Positions 11,485-22,420 of a DNA stretch of 64,000 nucleotides are shown piece by piece. The position numbers and the translations under genes are program-made. The notes beneath the pieces were generated by a model. The model worked only from the letters and a program-made list of their open reading frames with translations. It was not told the DNA's origin and did not search any database. Source of the stretch: Amborella trichopoda (lineage: Eukaryota; Streptophyta; Magnoliopsida; Amborellales; Amborellaceae). The stretch's first letter is position 1. Each line of letters begins with the position of its first letter. The stretch spans positions 1,440,824 to 1,504,823 of the forward strand of contig NW_006499751.1 in NCBI RefSeq assembly GCF_000471905.2, given 5' to 3'.

Positions 11485-12149
11485 CCCCATATCCCTGACC
11501 CAAAAGGAGGAAAAAAATGAGACCAAAAAAAAGAAATAATCCCTTAAAAATTTCCAAAATTAGAAAAATTGCCCAAAAATACCCAAAAAATAGGAAAAAC
11601 CCTTAGAAAATTCTTAAAAAATTAGGAAAAACCCCTGAAGAGTTTCAAATATTCAGAGAAAATCTCAGAATTAATATTCAATCTCTGGAGATCCCAAAAC
11701 CCTTAGAAAACTAAGGAAATTTTCCTCCAATCCTAAGAAAAGCCTAGGTAGACCCTACCTAAAATTACCTGTTTTTTTCCCTGCCTTAGGAACCCTAGAT
11801 CTAGGTCAAATAACCTTAGATCTACCAATTCCAGCAAAAAAAGGCATCCAAAAAAGGAGATGGTGGTGAAAATTGGAAGAGCGGCCTGATCCAGGCCCGA
11901 AACTCCGGGTTTCAGGTCCTTAAAGGAAAGTATCTTTTTCTTTTTTTTTTGCTTAATTTCGTTTTTTTCTTCATTTAATTTTCTACTTTATTTTATTTTA
12001 TTTTTAGAATTAAATTATTATTAGATTTTATTAAATTTAGAAGTGTTTTTAGGTCAAAATTCAAATTTGGAGCTGGCGCTACCAGTTGATTCAGAAAAAG
12101 ACCGGATCTGTATAGATTTGGGATTTTTATGAGCCCATAATTCAAGCGA

Positions 12150-12375
12150 CCTCACTTTCTCTACTTTTTATCTTTAGATCATCTTTTTAGATAATATTTT
12201 GGATCATCTTTATCATCTTTGTTTTTTTATAACATCTTTAGATTCATCTTGATATCATTTATATCATCTATATCATCTTTATCATCTTTTTTATATCTTC
12301 TTTCATTCATGCTTATCATCTTTAGATCATCTTTTATCTTCTTTAGACCATAATTATCTTTAAGTACATCTTTAT
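12150..12375 (+). repeat. Degenerate ATCATCTTT tandem repeat
   Basis: Many near-copies of 'tatcatcttt', 'agatcatctttt' and 'atatcatctt' follow each other, a short-period repeat inside or at the end of the family II LTR. The corresponding part of the other family II LTR (43380 onward) is not expanded this way. Confidence 0.7.
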
Positions 12376-12708
12376 CTTTTAAAAAAAAAAAATTATCTCT
12401 TTTCTAAAAAAAAAATGTTAATAATAAAATTTCTCTTTTGATAAAATAATTTTTTTAAAAAAAGTAAAATAAAATAAAAAATAGATCTAGGATTTCTTTT
12501 CATTGTCTGTTTAGATTAGAAATAGATCTCATCTTTTTTCAATCTTATCTTTTGCTTTCAAGCCTTTTATGCATTACTTAAAATTTTCTTGACTTTAATT
12601 CTTTTTAAAAGCATTCTTTATTCTCTCTCAAAAATAAAAAATTGAAAAAATTAAAAAATTCTTTTAAAAGTATCTTTATGTTGTTTCTTAGATAGAAAAA
12701 AAAGAGAG

Positions 12709-12786
12709 AATAAAATTAAAAACAAAAAAAACAAAACAAAAAAAAAAACAAAAAAAACAAAAAAAACAAAAAAAAATAAAAAAACC
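12709..12786 (+). repeat. A-rich simple repeat
   Basis: Runs of 7-11 A broken by single C (CAAAAAAA units) end directly before the R3 gag fragment. This could mark a deletion or strand-slippage junction. No gene is present. Confidence 0.8.
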
Positions 12787-12794
12787 ATAAGGAT

Positions 12795-13511
12795 ACTATT
12801 AACTACCGACATCATCCGGGAACTCCTAGATAAGGGTGCTATCAACTACACTCCCACCGATGCACCGGTGGAGGCCTCTAATTAGAAGATGGGAGTATTT
12901 GCCAATCCACTCCCGAATAATGGCAAGAAAGTTGAAATTGAATTCCCCAAGGAGGCCAGTTCAATTGTCACAATGATTGAAGATAAGTTACTCAAAGGAG
13001 ATCTTAAAGTGAAAAACCATAAGAATACCCAAGAAAATCTCCTAGTTTCCTCTTGGGATCATGCCATCTTCAAAAGCAAAGAAGCCATAGTCAACAGAGA
13101 TCCATCATAAACATGATTTCAATTAACCGAGACTACACTCCATTGCAAGATGAGAAAGCTGAAAATCCAGGAGAATCTAGGCCAGGTGTCATCGTCATGG
13201 CTAGTAAAAACCCTCAAGATGTTGACCACCGCAGGAGGAGAGGAATCCACTTGAAGCTACCTCGATTGATGGCCACCACTCTAGAGGAAAGGCTCGGGAA
13301 TCTTTCCAAAGTTCATCAAAATCCCAGTATGCCCAATGAAACAACAAATGAACAAGAAATGGACACTGCAGAGCTTATCACACAGTGCAACTTGCTAGCT
13401 CATCTCAGTAAAACTCCAGCATCCATTTCTATCATGGATCTAATGAAGAACTCGCCCATTCATTGGGCCCAAATTGAGAAAGTACTTGAGAGGACTCATG
13501 TCCTTGCCCAT
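12795..13511 (+). pseudogene. R3 gag C-terminus and linker fragment
   Basis: The fragment begins abruptly at 'DIIRELLDKGAI', the C-terminal gag motif (compare 'VIQGLINRGDI' in R6). A TAG stop then precedes 'KMGVFANPLP' (12889 onward). A second frame (13053-13556) carries 'LAHLSKTPASISIMDLM' and 'KVLERTH', the pre-protease motif. It stops at 13511 where a family I LTR begins; the last residues of that frame read into the LTR. The fragment may belong to the same element as the LTR at 11024, with the first part of gag deleted. No protease follows. Confidence 0.65.
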
Positions 13512-14826
13512 TGTTTGAACACATTTTTCAGCACCTTGGTCCCTGACGTGGAGTAAAGAGGAAGCAGGTCAATAAATCCTACAAAATAGTGAAAATTTTG
13601 ACAGTCTTAGAATGGCTCTAGAATTAGTCAAGATCTTCATCAGTACTCCAAAAGGTCATTTTCCAAGTTTCATCGTGATCAGACATGTCTAAGGCAATGA
13701 ACGAAAATAAAACATTTCAAAAAAAATTTGCCTCTAGCACCTTGAAGTAGACCTCATAACTAGAACTATATTTTTGATGCATCAAATTACTGTGGCATCA
13801 CTGCCATTGGATCTGGCACAGTCGAAAACCCTTATGGGTCAAGTTTTGGCTTAATCGAGCAGTCCAAGACAAAGTTATGGGTAAAATACGAAAAAGGGAT
13901 GGGCCACACACTATTCTCGTGTGGCCACCTTACACTAAAACACCATTAAAGGTGGATGTTTTTACAGTCACAGGCAGTGACTTTCGGGGCCCATATCTCC
14001 CTCGTTGGGAGTCGGATCGCGCTCAAATTTTGTGAGCGTGTTTGTCTCTTCAAGACAAGCGTTTCAATATGTGGTACACCTCGTGACAACGCCCGAGCAG
14101 GGAGAAAAACTATAGGAAAGTTACTGATCCATGAAGAAAGATGTAGAAAATTCAGCAGCAGCGTATCCCACTCCGGTGACCAAATCACGATGCTCGCATA
14201 CCCGATCGGCATGAAACCAATTGCATTATGTGCGTAAGGTCAATAGCTATCTCTGGCTCGAGCCCCGTGTATGATGAATAGTTGGATTTCACACACAAGG
14301 AATTGAAGCTGCTGTAAATTCCAGCTGTCTGATTTCAAGATTCTGGCCAAAAACTCAAGACAACAAAATATCCATCCGAAAACAAAATCGAGCTACGTTT
14401 GTTGCAATATGGCCGTGATGGCATGCTTAGTGTGATTCAGGGAAAAAATGAAGCAAAACATCAAGGAACGATCACACTATTGATCTGACGTTTTCAAGAT
14501 TCATTCAAACTTCAAGTCTCATGGTTGTGGCTTAAAAACACGACCCATGGCTCGAAATTAGTATTAAATCGATCGCCATGCCGAGATTTTCAAGAAAATA
14601 ATCATCTTTTGATCAAACGGGCATCAGAACATCCCCACATCAGTCATGGAAGATCATGCAAGTTCTCAGGCAGTAATGGAGACTGCTCTGGAATTCCACA
14701 CATTGTTAAGCAAGGGAAAAACAACCCTTTTGTACCCATTTTTAGATATTTTTTATTTCAATAAAATTGTAATTATCTTCAATTTTAGATAGTTTTTGGG
14801 TGTCCACTCATGTTTGGGCCCAATTC

Positions 14827-14833
14827 TATATAA
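14827..14833 (+). promoter_or_regulatory. TATA box, family I LTR copy 1
   Basis: TATATAA in 'ctatataagcatgcaaagcc', about 1315 bp from the LTR start. It is conserved in all four family I copies and followed about 55 bp later by AATAAA (14886-14891), the likely polyadenylation signal. Confidence 0.65.
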
Positions 14834-14974
14834 GCATGCAAAGCCAAATTGTAAAAAAACCTTGGTTTCATTTATTCAATCAATCAATAAAGACTTCATT
14901 TTGCTTAAGCTCGTGGGTGCGTCTTAGAGAGAGAGAGAGAAGAGAAAAGAAAATGGCTGGTATAGTTCGATATA

Positions 14975-16679
14975 GTAATTTTCTCTCTCCTCCCCTCTTT
15001 TTTCATTTCTCTCTCTTCTTCTCATCTCTCTCTCCCTTTCTCTCTCCTCTTGATCATCTATATCTTTCTCTCTCTCCACTTTTTCATCTCTATCTCCCTT
15101 TCTCTCTCCTCTTTCTCATCTCTATCTCTCTCCCCACTCTCCTTCTAAACACAGCTGGCGATGCTAGTGCCGACTGTGTCTTCTTTCTTCTCTTTCTCTA
15201 AACACAACCAGTGATACCAGCGCTGACTGTATCTTCTCTCTCGCTTTTTCTTAAGCACAGTCGATGAAGCTCAATGTCAGTTGTGTCTTCTCTCTCTTCT
15301 CTGTCCAGCATAATTGTTGAAGCTCAACGTCGACTGCATTTCTCTCTCTCTCTTTTCTTCTAGCACAGTCGACGAAACCTAGTGCTGACTATATCTTCTC
15401 TCTTCTCTGTTTAATACAGTCGGTGAAGCCTAGCACCGACTGCATCTTCTCTCTCTTTTCTGTCTAATAGAGTCGGTGAAGCCTAGCATTGACTGTATTT
15501 TCTCTCTCTTCTCTGTCTAACACAGTCGGTGAAGCCAGCACCGACTGCATCTTCTCTCTCTTCTCTATCTAATAAAGTCGGTAAAGTCTAGTGCCTACTG
15601 CATCTTCTCTCTCTTATCTGTCAAATACAGTAGGTAAAGCCTAACGCCGAATGCATCTTCCCTCTCTTCTTAAACACAGTCGATGAAGCCTAACACCAAC
15701 TGTGTCCTTTTTCTCTCTTCTCTGGCTAGCACAATCGGTGATGTCCATCGCCAATTGTGTCTTCTCTCTCCTCTTTTCTTAAACACAACCAACGAAGCCT
15801 AGCATCGACTGTATCGTTTTTCTCTCTTTTCTTTCCAACCCAGCCGGTGATGCCTACGCCGACTGTTTCTTCTCTCTCCTCACTTCTTAAACACAGTCGA
15901 TGAGGCCTAATGCCGACTGTGTCCATCTCTCTCTTCTCTTTCCAACCCAACCAACGATGCACAACGCCGACTGTGTCTTCTCTCTCCGCACTTCTTAAAC
16001 ACAGCCGATGAGGCCTAACGCTAACTGTGTCTGTCTCTCTCTTCTCTTTCCGAACCAGTCGGCGATGCCTAGTACCGACTATGTCTTTCCTTCTCTTCCT
16101 CTTCCAATACAGTCGGCGATGCCTAGCACCGATTGTGTGTTTCACCCTCTTTTTTCCTTCTTTCTCTCTTCTCTCACACTCTTCTCCTTCTTTCTTTCTC
16201 TTCCTCTCTTTCTTTCTTTTCTCTTTTTTATTCTCTTACTTCTTACTCTCTCTCTATGATTTTCATTCTTTTTGTTATCCTTTTGTATAATTAAGAAGGG
16301 TTGAGATTAGCCTCTTATGGTAGTTCTGTCGTCTAGCCGTAATGTTGTTGTGCCAGAATTACTACGCTTGCTTTATCGCCACGACAAACTAACCATCGTG
16401 CCTACCTTGTCAGTATCGATATTGACGACTAGTAGTAAACTTGTTGAGTCAGTTTGAGTGACTGAGCCAGTTTTACTACCACGTCAGGTCAATTACCCAC
16501 CAGCTTAGTCATTGTGTTGATCTCCTCGCCTCGTTAAATTCTTTTTTCCCCCATCTTTATTCTCTCATTCTTTTCTTCTTCTTTTGAATGTGCCCGGCTA
16601 TTTACGTTCACTCAAAAGGCCATGTGAGGTCCACTGACCCACCTGTCTTATAACATTTGCAATATATGTGTGATTGCAG
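14975..16679 (+). other. Predicted leader intron, LTR copy 1
   Basis: The proposed donor is A|GTAATTTTC at 14975 and the acceptor TGTGATTGCAG ending at 16679. Copies 3 and 4 have a better donor, AG|GTAACTTTCTC, and the same acceptor. Sequence outside this span is well conserved among copies, while inside it is variable and pyrimidine-rich with a hairpin array. Splicing would remove the array from the RNA leader. This rests on splice-site pattern and comparison of copies only. Confidence 0.45.
15149..16140 (+). repeat. Hairpin minisatellite in LTR copy 1
   Basis: About sixteen units of 50-65 bp. Each has a left arm like ACAGTCGGTG, a middle like AAGCCTAG, a right arm like CACCGACTGT, then a spacer of CTTCTCTCT type. 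The two arms are reverse complements, so each unit can fold into a hairpin. Several units have matched changes, such as ACAAT with ATTGT near 15730-15757. Frames through it on either strand (for example the minus-strand frame 15726-16145) only translate the repeat. Confidence 0.8.
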
Positions 16680-16957
16680 AAAACAGGAGAATACAAGCCA
16701 AGGGAGGTAATTCCAAACCAATTTTATTACAGAGGGGCTTTCTTCATGATCTAAGAGGGCGCCCACAAGAACCAGCTCGAGTAAGTCTAGAACCCACCTT
16801 AAATTCCTCTCTTCCTCGGTTGGTAGTACCTCCCCTTGTTCTTGAATGAGGTTCCCGAGAGATCGATCTCAAAAGTCCTGGGTCTCCCTTAAAACCCGAG
16901 AAGGGTGCCGCCCGATCATCCAGATCTAAAGAGCGAGATAAAGGCACCTAACCAGCT

Positions 16958-16976
16958 TGGCGACTCCACTGGGGAC
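16958..16976 (+). other. Primer-binding site of R4 (tRNA-Arg-like)
   Basis: TGGCGACTCCACTGGGGAC begins three bases after the LTR end. The opening TGGCGACTC fits the complement of a tRNA-Arg 3' end, as reported for Ogre/Tat elements, with mismatches further in. It defines 13512-16954 as a 5' LTR. Confidence 0.7.
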
Positions 16977-16990
16977 TTACTACCCCTTAG

Positions 16991-17848
16991 TTGGATCGTT
17001 CTTGTGTGGCTAGTTTCATCTTTTATTATCTACTTTTATCTTTTAACACTTCACTTATGGCTTGTGGGTTTTGTAACCCATTCATCCGAATCGGGGATTT
17101 TCTTCTCCCTACATTCGCGAGTGTCCCTAGAGAACAAGTTCCTTCAACTTCGTTCCCAACCATCTTTTTGAGCAAAGATCTCTTGTCTAGCTCCCAGGTC
17201 TTAACCTGGGACGGTGTGGGGTGGGACTTACATGTCTCTCACTCCCCATCTCCTCGCTCTGGTGGAAACTCCAACAAGGCACCTTGCATCGATAGTACTT
17301 CTGTTGCCACACACAGCATGCAGCCAGCCACCGACAAGTCACTTACCGGTCGTATTCCCGAGGTATGCCATAAGGCTGCCCAGTCCCTTTCTATAAAAGG
17401 AAAGCAAGTTGTCATTACTACCCCTCACATTCCTGCACCACCACGAGTGTCTATCCCTAGGGGCTCAACACATAAAGACGGAGGCCCTGTGGCCTCCACC
17501 TCTTACACATACCACAGGGCTCGTGGGTTACCCACTCGAGTCACACCTCGTGGCAACCCTTATGTTACCTCGAGTCCGTGTCCAGAATCGAACCTTCCAA
17601 GGCCGGGTAGTGTGCACACTACTTATATGCATCCCACCGCTCGAAGCAATGCCATTGCTATGCCCACCCGAGTACACAGGAGACGACGTCCTCGTCCTCT
17701 TACTCTACACACACAAGCGCACCCTATGAGGCGTAGGCCTCCAACTGTTCTTTTAGTGACACTTGGTCGTAGTTCTCGACCTCCAAAGACAAGACCACTT
17801 GCTCGAGCCCGAGCTGACCCCCAGGTCACCTGTGATCCTTCTTTATGA
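16991..17848 (+). CDS. R4 leader reading frame, Arg/Pro-rich (unknown function)
   Basis: A 285-codon open frame starts 15 bp after the primer site; an internal ATG at about 17057 gives 'MACGFCNPFIRIGDFLLP'. Residues 1-100 are mixed, the rest is rich in Pro, Arg, Ser and Thr with many His. No family is recognised. R8 has a related frame (from about 52383, 'MACRFCTPFIRIWDFL', with 'EQVPSTSF' and 'SNSQVLTW'), so the N-terminal part is shared by two elements. Ogre elements have an extra ORF of unknown function ahead of gag; this may be its counterpart or a disordered N-terminal extension of gag. It lacks disruptions over its length, unlike the rest of R4. Confidence 0.5.
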   Translation: MDRSCVASFIFYYLLLSFNTSLMACGFCNPFIRIGDFLLPTFASVPREQVPSTSFPTIFLSKDLLSSSQVLTWDGVGWDLHVSHSPSPRSGGNSNKAPCIDSTSVATHSMQPATDKSLTGRIPEVCHKAAQSLSIKGKQVVITTPHIPAPPRVSIPRGSTHKDGGPVASTSYTYHRARGLPTRVTPRGNPYVTSSPCPESNLPRPGSVHTTYMHPTARSNAIAMPTRVHRRRRPRPLTLHTQAHPMRRRPPTVLLVTLGRSSRPPKTRPLARARADPQVTCDPSL

Positions 17849-18238
17849 GGTGCACACACGTCGCCGTCACAGATAACCCCTTACCCTTGACTCAGGCCTC
17901 CTCATGAGTCTACCGTGCTCTTGCTTGCTCCTACTTCTTCGAGCAAGCATCTTCAGCCTTGGTATTCGAAGACCTTCCCTAAGAGTACCATCCTCAACCA
18001 ACCCCGTTATTTTGGTCATGTCTCTGGAGCCCACAAGAGATCTTGGAGCAAAGACCTGATGGAAGATCGAGTCCTTCATCCTCCTCGGCCCAAGATGACC
18101 CCAGTCCGTGGCCCTCATCCCTTGCCGCACCTGATGGAGATGGATCTCTCTGGTGTAAGAAGAGTCGATCAGTCGCAGTCCCAATCACAGTTTTGACGCG
18201 AGGTTCATCAAAGCCTCAAAGCTAAACGTGATAGAGGT
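17849..18238 (+). pseudogene. R4 leader-to-gag segment
   Basis: Overlapping frames on the plus strand continue the Pro/Ser-rich text of the leader frame ('SSKHLQPWYSKTFPKSTIL', about 17940-17996) and reach the gag segment. R8 has the same text in its own broken frames (53281-53415). It is probably the rest of the gag N-terminal extension, interrupted by shifts and stops. Confidence 0.45.
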
Positions 18239-19720
18239 ATGCCAATTTTGATTAAGGAAGTGACCACAGCAATCACAACAATCAGTTCTGACGACCCTCT
18301 TCACTTGAATCCCTTCTACCCTCTTCAAACGATGAAGCCTGAAGAAGAGCTCCATGAGCCCTACACTATGGTTAGTGTCATAAAAGATGATGCAGCCATT
18401 CAACAGCCACGGTCCCAAGACTATCGAGAACCGGTCCTAGAGCGATCGACATACAAGAGTCGAGTTCAGTCGCGGCACACTGGCCTCTTGCTAACCGACC
18501 TACCACGCACGACCCGTCATGTTTGCAAGCCCTCAGCTACGACTAACACTGACCTCCATAGAGAAGCAGTCAGCGTAATGGTTGTAAGCGAGCCTGGCAA
18601 TACGCAGGAAGAGCGCATGAACAAATTCGAAGATATGGTGCGTGCGATGATTGAGAGCATCGATTGTATAGATGTCCCACGCCAATCAGCTAACCACAAG
18701 GTCAATTCCCATCACTCAAATGGTGCACCTCCAAGGTAGCCCCTTCCCTCTGCCTCACAAGACAATTCTGCCCCTCACCCCGTCTCTCAGGCGGATATTG
18801 ATGCTATGGTGGCCCATAGCTTAAAGAACAGACAAATCCCAGGGATGCAGGGTGCGATGCCTTACCAAAGGTCGTACCTTTCATACATTGACCAGGTCTC
18901 GTTTCCCTCAAATTATAAGAAAGGGAAGTTTCCTCTATTCAACGGAGCCATGTCCCTGAACCAACATATTGCCCACTTCCAAGCAGCACGTCGAAAAACA
19001 ACTGTCGATGGGAGACTTCTTCTCTATCAGTTTGTTGAAACCCTTGACGGCCCAGCTTTTCAGTGGTACGCTTGACTTCCTCCAAACTCAGTACATATAT
19101 GGGAGGAAATGGAGAAACTGTTCTACCAGTGCTTCTATGAGATTGAGAGAGAGGTCCAAACCATCGAGCTTCTCAACCTGACTCAAGACCTCGATGAGCC
19201 CGTAGACCAGTTCATATCAAGATGGAGAAATTTGGCTGCTCGCCATCCCAATCCGATGCCTGAGAATGAAGCAGTCCAAACCAGTATGCAGAACTTGCAA
19301 CCCGAGATTGCTCTACACGTTGAGGCCTCTAATCCAACTTTCATGTCAGAGCTGATCTCTAAATCAGTCCGCATAAAAAGTCTATCACGCCACCATGGTG
19401 AGTCATGACAACAGTCTGCCAGCTCTGCGAATAACTGGGGCAATGGTAACACTCGGACTAACACCCAGGGCAACAAACAAAAAGGAATAATCAGTGCAGC
19501 CGTCAGGGTCACTGATCCCAAGAAGGCTCCCTCCCAAACTTTTGACCTCTCCAAAGGGGTGAGCACAACAAAGACAATGCCTCAGGCAGGCAATCAACAA
19601 CAATAGTACAATCGAGTACCCCCGCCAGCGAATCTTAGTCGGGATGATTATTTTACCAAGCATAAGAATAAGGTCTACCCCTTTTGACAAGGAATGGGTC
19701 CTTGCACTGCTCTGATTATT
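18239..19720 (+). pseudogene. gag: R4 gag core (broken)
   Basis: The best segments are 18239-18739, 18806-19075 and 19109-19408. They include 'FPLFNGAMSLNQHIAHF', 'LLYQFVETLDGPAFQWYA', 'MEKLFYQCFYEI' and 'EPVDQFISRWRNLAARHP', the standard order of the retrotransposon gag domain (start of domain, 'a--WY' and 'F-QRW' motifs). Single stops separate the pieces: after 'GAPPR', after 'FQWYA' (TGA at 19073-19075) and after 'RHHGES' (TGA at 19406-19408). The last 300 bp are Gln/Asn-rich with frame breaks. R8 53593-54755 is a close relative. Confidence 0.8.
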
Positions 19721-19733
19721 ATTAGAACAGAAT

Positions 19734-20066
19734 ATGTTTCAGCTTCCTGTAGCCAAGTTCCCTGAGCAAGCTGGCCTGGACACTCAGGCGAATTATTGTG
19801 CTTGCTATCGAAGGATTAATCATCCTACAGATGACTGTTACACGCTAAAAGATATTATCGAAGCCCTGATTCAAAAGAGTCAGCTAAAGCTTGAAGATTT
19901 AAAAAAGGCCGTCAGGGCATTAGAAGCCTCCCATGTAGGAACTGTGCAAGAAGAAGATGAAGCTCCTAGTATCCTCCATGCCTTCTTTGTCATACTGCTT
20001 CAGGAAGGCATAAATAATCGCACCGAAGCCCGCAAGGCAGTCTCGACGCCTTGCTCAGAGGACTGA
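19734..20066 (+). pseudogene. R4 gag C-terminus with degenerate zinc knuckle
   Basis: The segment 'NYCACYRRINHPTDDCYTLKD' (about 19790-19852) has the Cys-x2-x-x4-His-x4-Cys pattern of the Tat gag tail; one position that is His in R8 ('YCGYHRRINHPT') is Tyr here. It is followed by 'IIEALIQKSQLKLEDLK', the expected helical segment, and an acidic tail. The R8 equivalent is at about 55110-55250. Confidence 0.65.
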
Positions 20067-21540
20067 GGATCGTTGGTGCCCTTATCACCAGGTATGGAGC
20101 CACTACCTATGAGAATGCACCAGTTTCCATGATATATTCACAAAGAAAATACGAGAATGTCAGGAGTTTTACAACGTCCCAGTACGTGATCCCCAAGCCA
20201 CTGCTCCATCAGTGCAAGAGGAGGACCTCCCAACACAAGACCATCTCAATAATCATTAAGACTCTGTTGAACCCTCGACTTCCCATCCATGGATAGTTCA
20301 CCATGGGTGAAGCAGACTCAAGTCTTTAAGGCGAGAAGCAGTTCACCAAGCTAGGGCTGTTCACAAGCCCAGCGACGCGAATCAAGTACCACCTCAGAAA
20401 ACTAAAAGGAGACGGGCACCGAGGGCTGCTCGTCGGAGAAACAAGACGGCTCAACTAGCAATTGAGTAGGAATTTCTCAAGCCCCTTCCCCCACTGCCAA
20501 CTTTACTGGACTTTCTCCCTGGCACACTCCTTCTTCCTTCCCATCTAGAGGACCTCCCAGAGTCCTCTTCCACTCACAACACGTCCAATGAGGGTGACGA
20601 CGTTAAAAGCACTCCCCAAGGGCAAGGGAAAGACCTAAAAGATCCCCTGCACTCATCCAACCTTGGTGATGATGTAAAAAGCTGCCCAGAGCAGTCTGAT
20701 GAGGGGAACGACCTTAAAAGTCCCCCACCTTTAACCCTTCTCCTTCTTCTTTTTCTTCTCATTCTTCCACTTCTAAGTCTCGTGCAGGTACAACCTTGAT
20801 ATGTTTGGACTTCGAGGCTCTTGATATAGAACTTGAGGGATCAAACATAACTAAAATGCAACAGAAGCGGTTGAAAAACACACTGGCCCAGAAAGCAGGA
20901 TTCTTGACAGTTACTGACGCCCTGGTAGCTCGTGCCAAAGCACAACCATACTCTTCAAAGAAGAATAAAGGGTCAAAGCCAAAGAAACCATAGTGGTCCC
21001 CTGAGCTTGACTTTAACAAAGACTGAGAGAGTAAAAGGGGCAGAGTTTCTATTCTCAGGAAGCCTACCACACAGTACAAGTCTATGAAGCACCAGCTAGC
21101 ATGGGGCAAACACTGCAGGCACCCATGCAAATACCGTGTGATTCATATGAAGACGCTTTTCGCCCCATCATCGTTGAATCTCAATTTCCCTTATAACCTT
21201 CAAGACAAGCTTCTGCAACCGAATGTGCTTTCCATGTTTGAGGTTGAAATTTCCGTCCCTCAGTTCGAGAAAGGCGCAGAAAGCATGACCTACCCTGGAG
21301 CCCTATTAGAGGCAGAGATGTTAGGGTCATGGGTCTCCGCACATGAAGTTGATGAAAATACCTCTGAAAACAGTGAGGACGAGTTGCAAGAAGCCTCAGA
21401 AGAATGGGAAGAAGGTGGTTACTGCTGATAAACTCGAAGAAATAAATCTAGGGGATGAAGTTGACCCTAGGCCTACTTTCATCTTGGCAAATATGTCTCC
21501 AAAAGAAAAAGAAAAGTTCACTATGTTTTTGGAGTAAACC
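20067..21540 (+). pseudogene. R4 linker with repeated GDDVKS motif; protease not found
   Basis: From about 20590 the frame carries two 'GDDVKS' motifs and one 'GNDLKS' spaced by Pro/Ser-rich text, encoded by TGACGTTAAAAG-like DNA. 'LDFEALDIELEG' follows (about 20800), then an acidic segment ending 'ENSEDELQEASEEWEEG' before RT. R8 has the same linker (55920-56220). No DTGA, DSGA or DNGA motif is visible between gag and RT, and the distance is short, so protease seems deleted or too decayed. Frames are interrupted several times, including a sequence at 20770-21000 readable only with a shift. Confidence 0.55.
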
Positions 21541-22420
21541 AAGATGTCTTTGCTTGGCATTACCACGAGATGCCTGGTTTAGACTCTCAAGTCGTCATTC
21601 ACCGTCTCGACATCGATCCAACTATCGAAAGAAATCAAGGATGTTTAGGCCTGACCTCGAAATACAGATAGATGTCGAAGTGACCAAGATCAAATAAGCA
21701 GGTTTCATCTGTGAAGTCAAGTACCCGAAATGGCTAGCAAATGTTGTGTCAGACAAGAAGAAAATGACCAAATTAGGGTTTGCATTGACTTCCATGACCT
21801 CAATACTGCTTCTCCTAAGGATGACTTCCCATTGCCATTTACCGAGATGCTCATCGACTCTACGGCTCACTGTCAAATCTTTTCCTTCATGTAAGGATAT
21901 TTCGAGTATAATCAGATACAGATGGCGCCTGAAGATCAGGAAGCTACTGCATTCTTAACTCCAAAAGGGGTCTTTTGTTACACAATGATGACTTTTGGAT
22001 TAAAAAATGCTGGTGACATTTACCAGAGAGCAACAACGACCATCTTCAAAGACATGATGCACAAGGAGGTGGAGTGTTATGTAGACGACTTGGTGGTAAA
22101 ATTCAAAGAGAAGGATGCTCACATGAGAGACCTTGAAACGGTGTTTAAAACGATTACGCCTTCACCAATTTAAAATGAACTGTGCGTTCAGGAAAACTCT
22201 TAGGGTTCATTGTTAGACCTCGAGGGCTTGACGTGGAGCCGATCAAGATCAAGGCGATCCAAGAAATACTGTCACCAACTATATTGTGAGAACTACGCTC
22301 CCTTCAAGGACAACATTCGTCGATTCATTTCAAATCTTTCAAGTCGTTATAAACCCTTCACACACCTGTTAAAGAAGGATACCCCATTCATGTGGGATTA
22401 AGCATGTCAGGCAGCTCTTG
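21541..22420 (+). pseudogene. R4 reverse transcriptase (broken)
   Basis: Reverse transcriptase copies element RNA into DNA. Visible motifs in several frames are 'DQIRVCIDFHDLNTASPKDDFPLP' (split in type; about 21760-21830), 'FLTPKGVFCYTMMTFGLKNAG' (split in type; about 21953-22012) and the catalytic box YVDD at 22078-22089, which is intact. Upstream, 'DVFAWHYHEMPGLDSQVV' equivalents lie around 21545-21600 in shifted frames. The thumb side ends with 'HLLKKDTPFMWD' (about 22366-22401). At least four shifts or stops rule out a working enzyme. Confidence 0.8.

Larger units (their letters stand above)
11024..12790 (+). repeat. Family II LTR (R3), inserted in R2
   Basis: The LTR starts TGTAGACACC, identical to the start of the R6 3' LTR at 42054. 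Similarity to that LTR can be followed by eye: 'ggaaccctag' blocks (about 11790 and 43060), a block with 'gctggc(g/t)ctacca' (12073 and 43321) and 'cagatctg'/'cggatctg' just after it. It contains a TATA box. The 3' end is uncertain because the LTR passes through T/A-rich repeats into gag-like sequence without a clear primer site. It interrupts the R2 RT region. Confidence 0.7.
13512..16954 (+). repeat. Family I LTR, copy 1 (5' LTR of R4)
   Basis: The LTR starts TGTTTGAACA and ends CACCTAACCA, three bases before a primer site. The same start and end recur in the copies at 26819-30411 and 59031-62344, which fixes the boundaries. Contents in order: a conserved U3, TATA box (14827), AATAAA (14886), a possible splice donor (14975), a pyrimidine-rich hairpin array (15149-16140), a possible acceptor (16678-16679), and a conserved last 270 bp. 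It is inserted into the R3 gag-linker. No matching 5-bp duplication was found on the far side, in keeping with a missing 3' LTR. Confidence 0.85.

Noticed and set aside
15726..16145. Minus-strand 139-codon frame with repeated 'RxxRLCLR' text
   Set aside because: It only translates the hairpin minisatellite; there is no domain and the frame is not kept in the other LTR copies.
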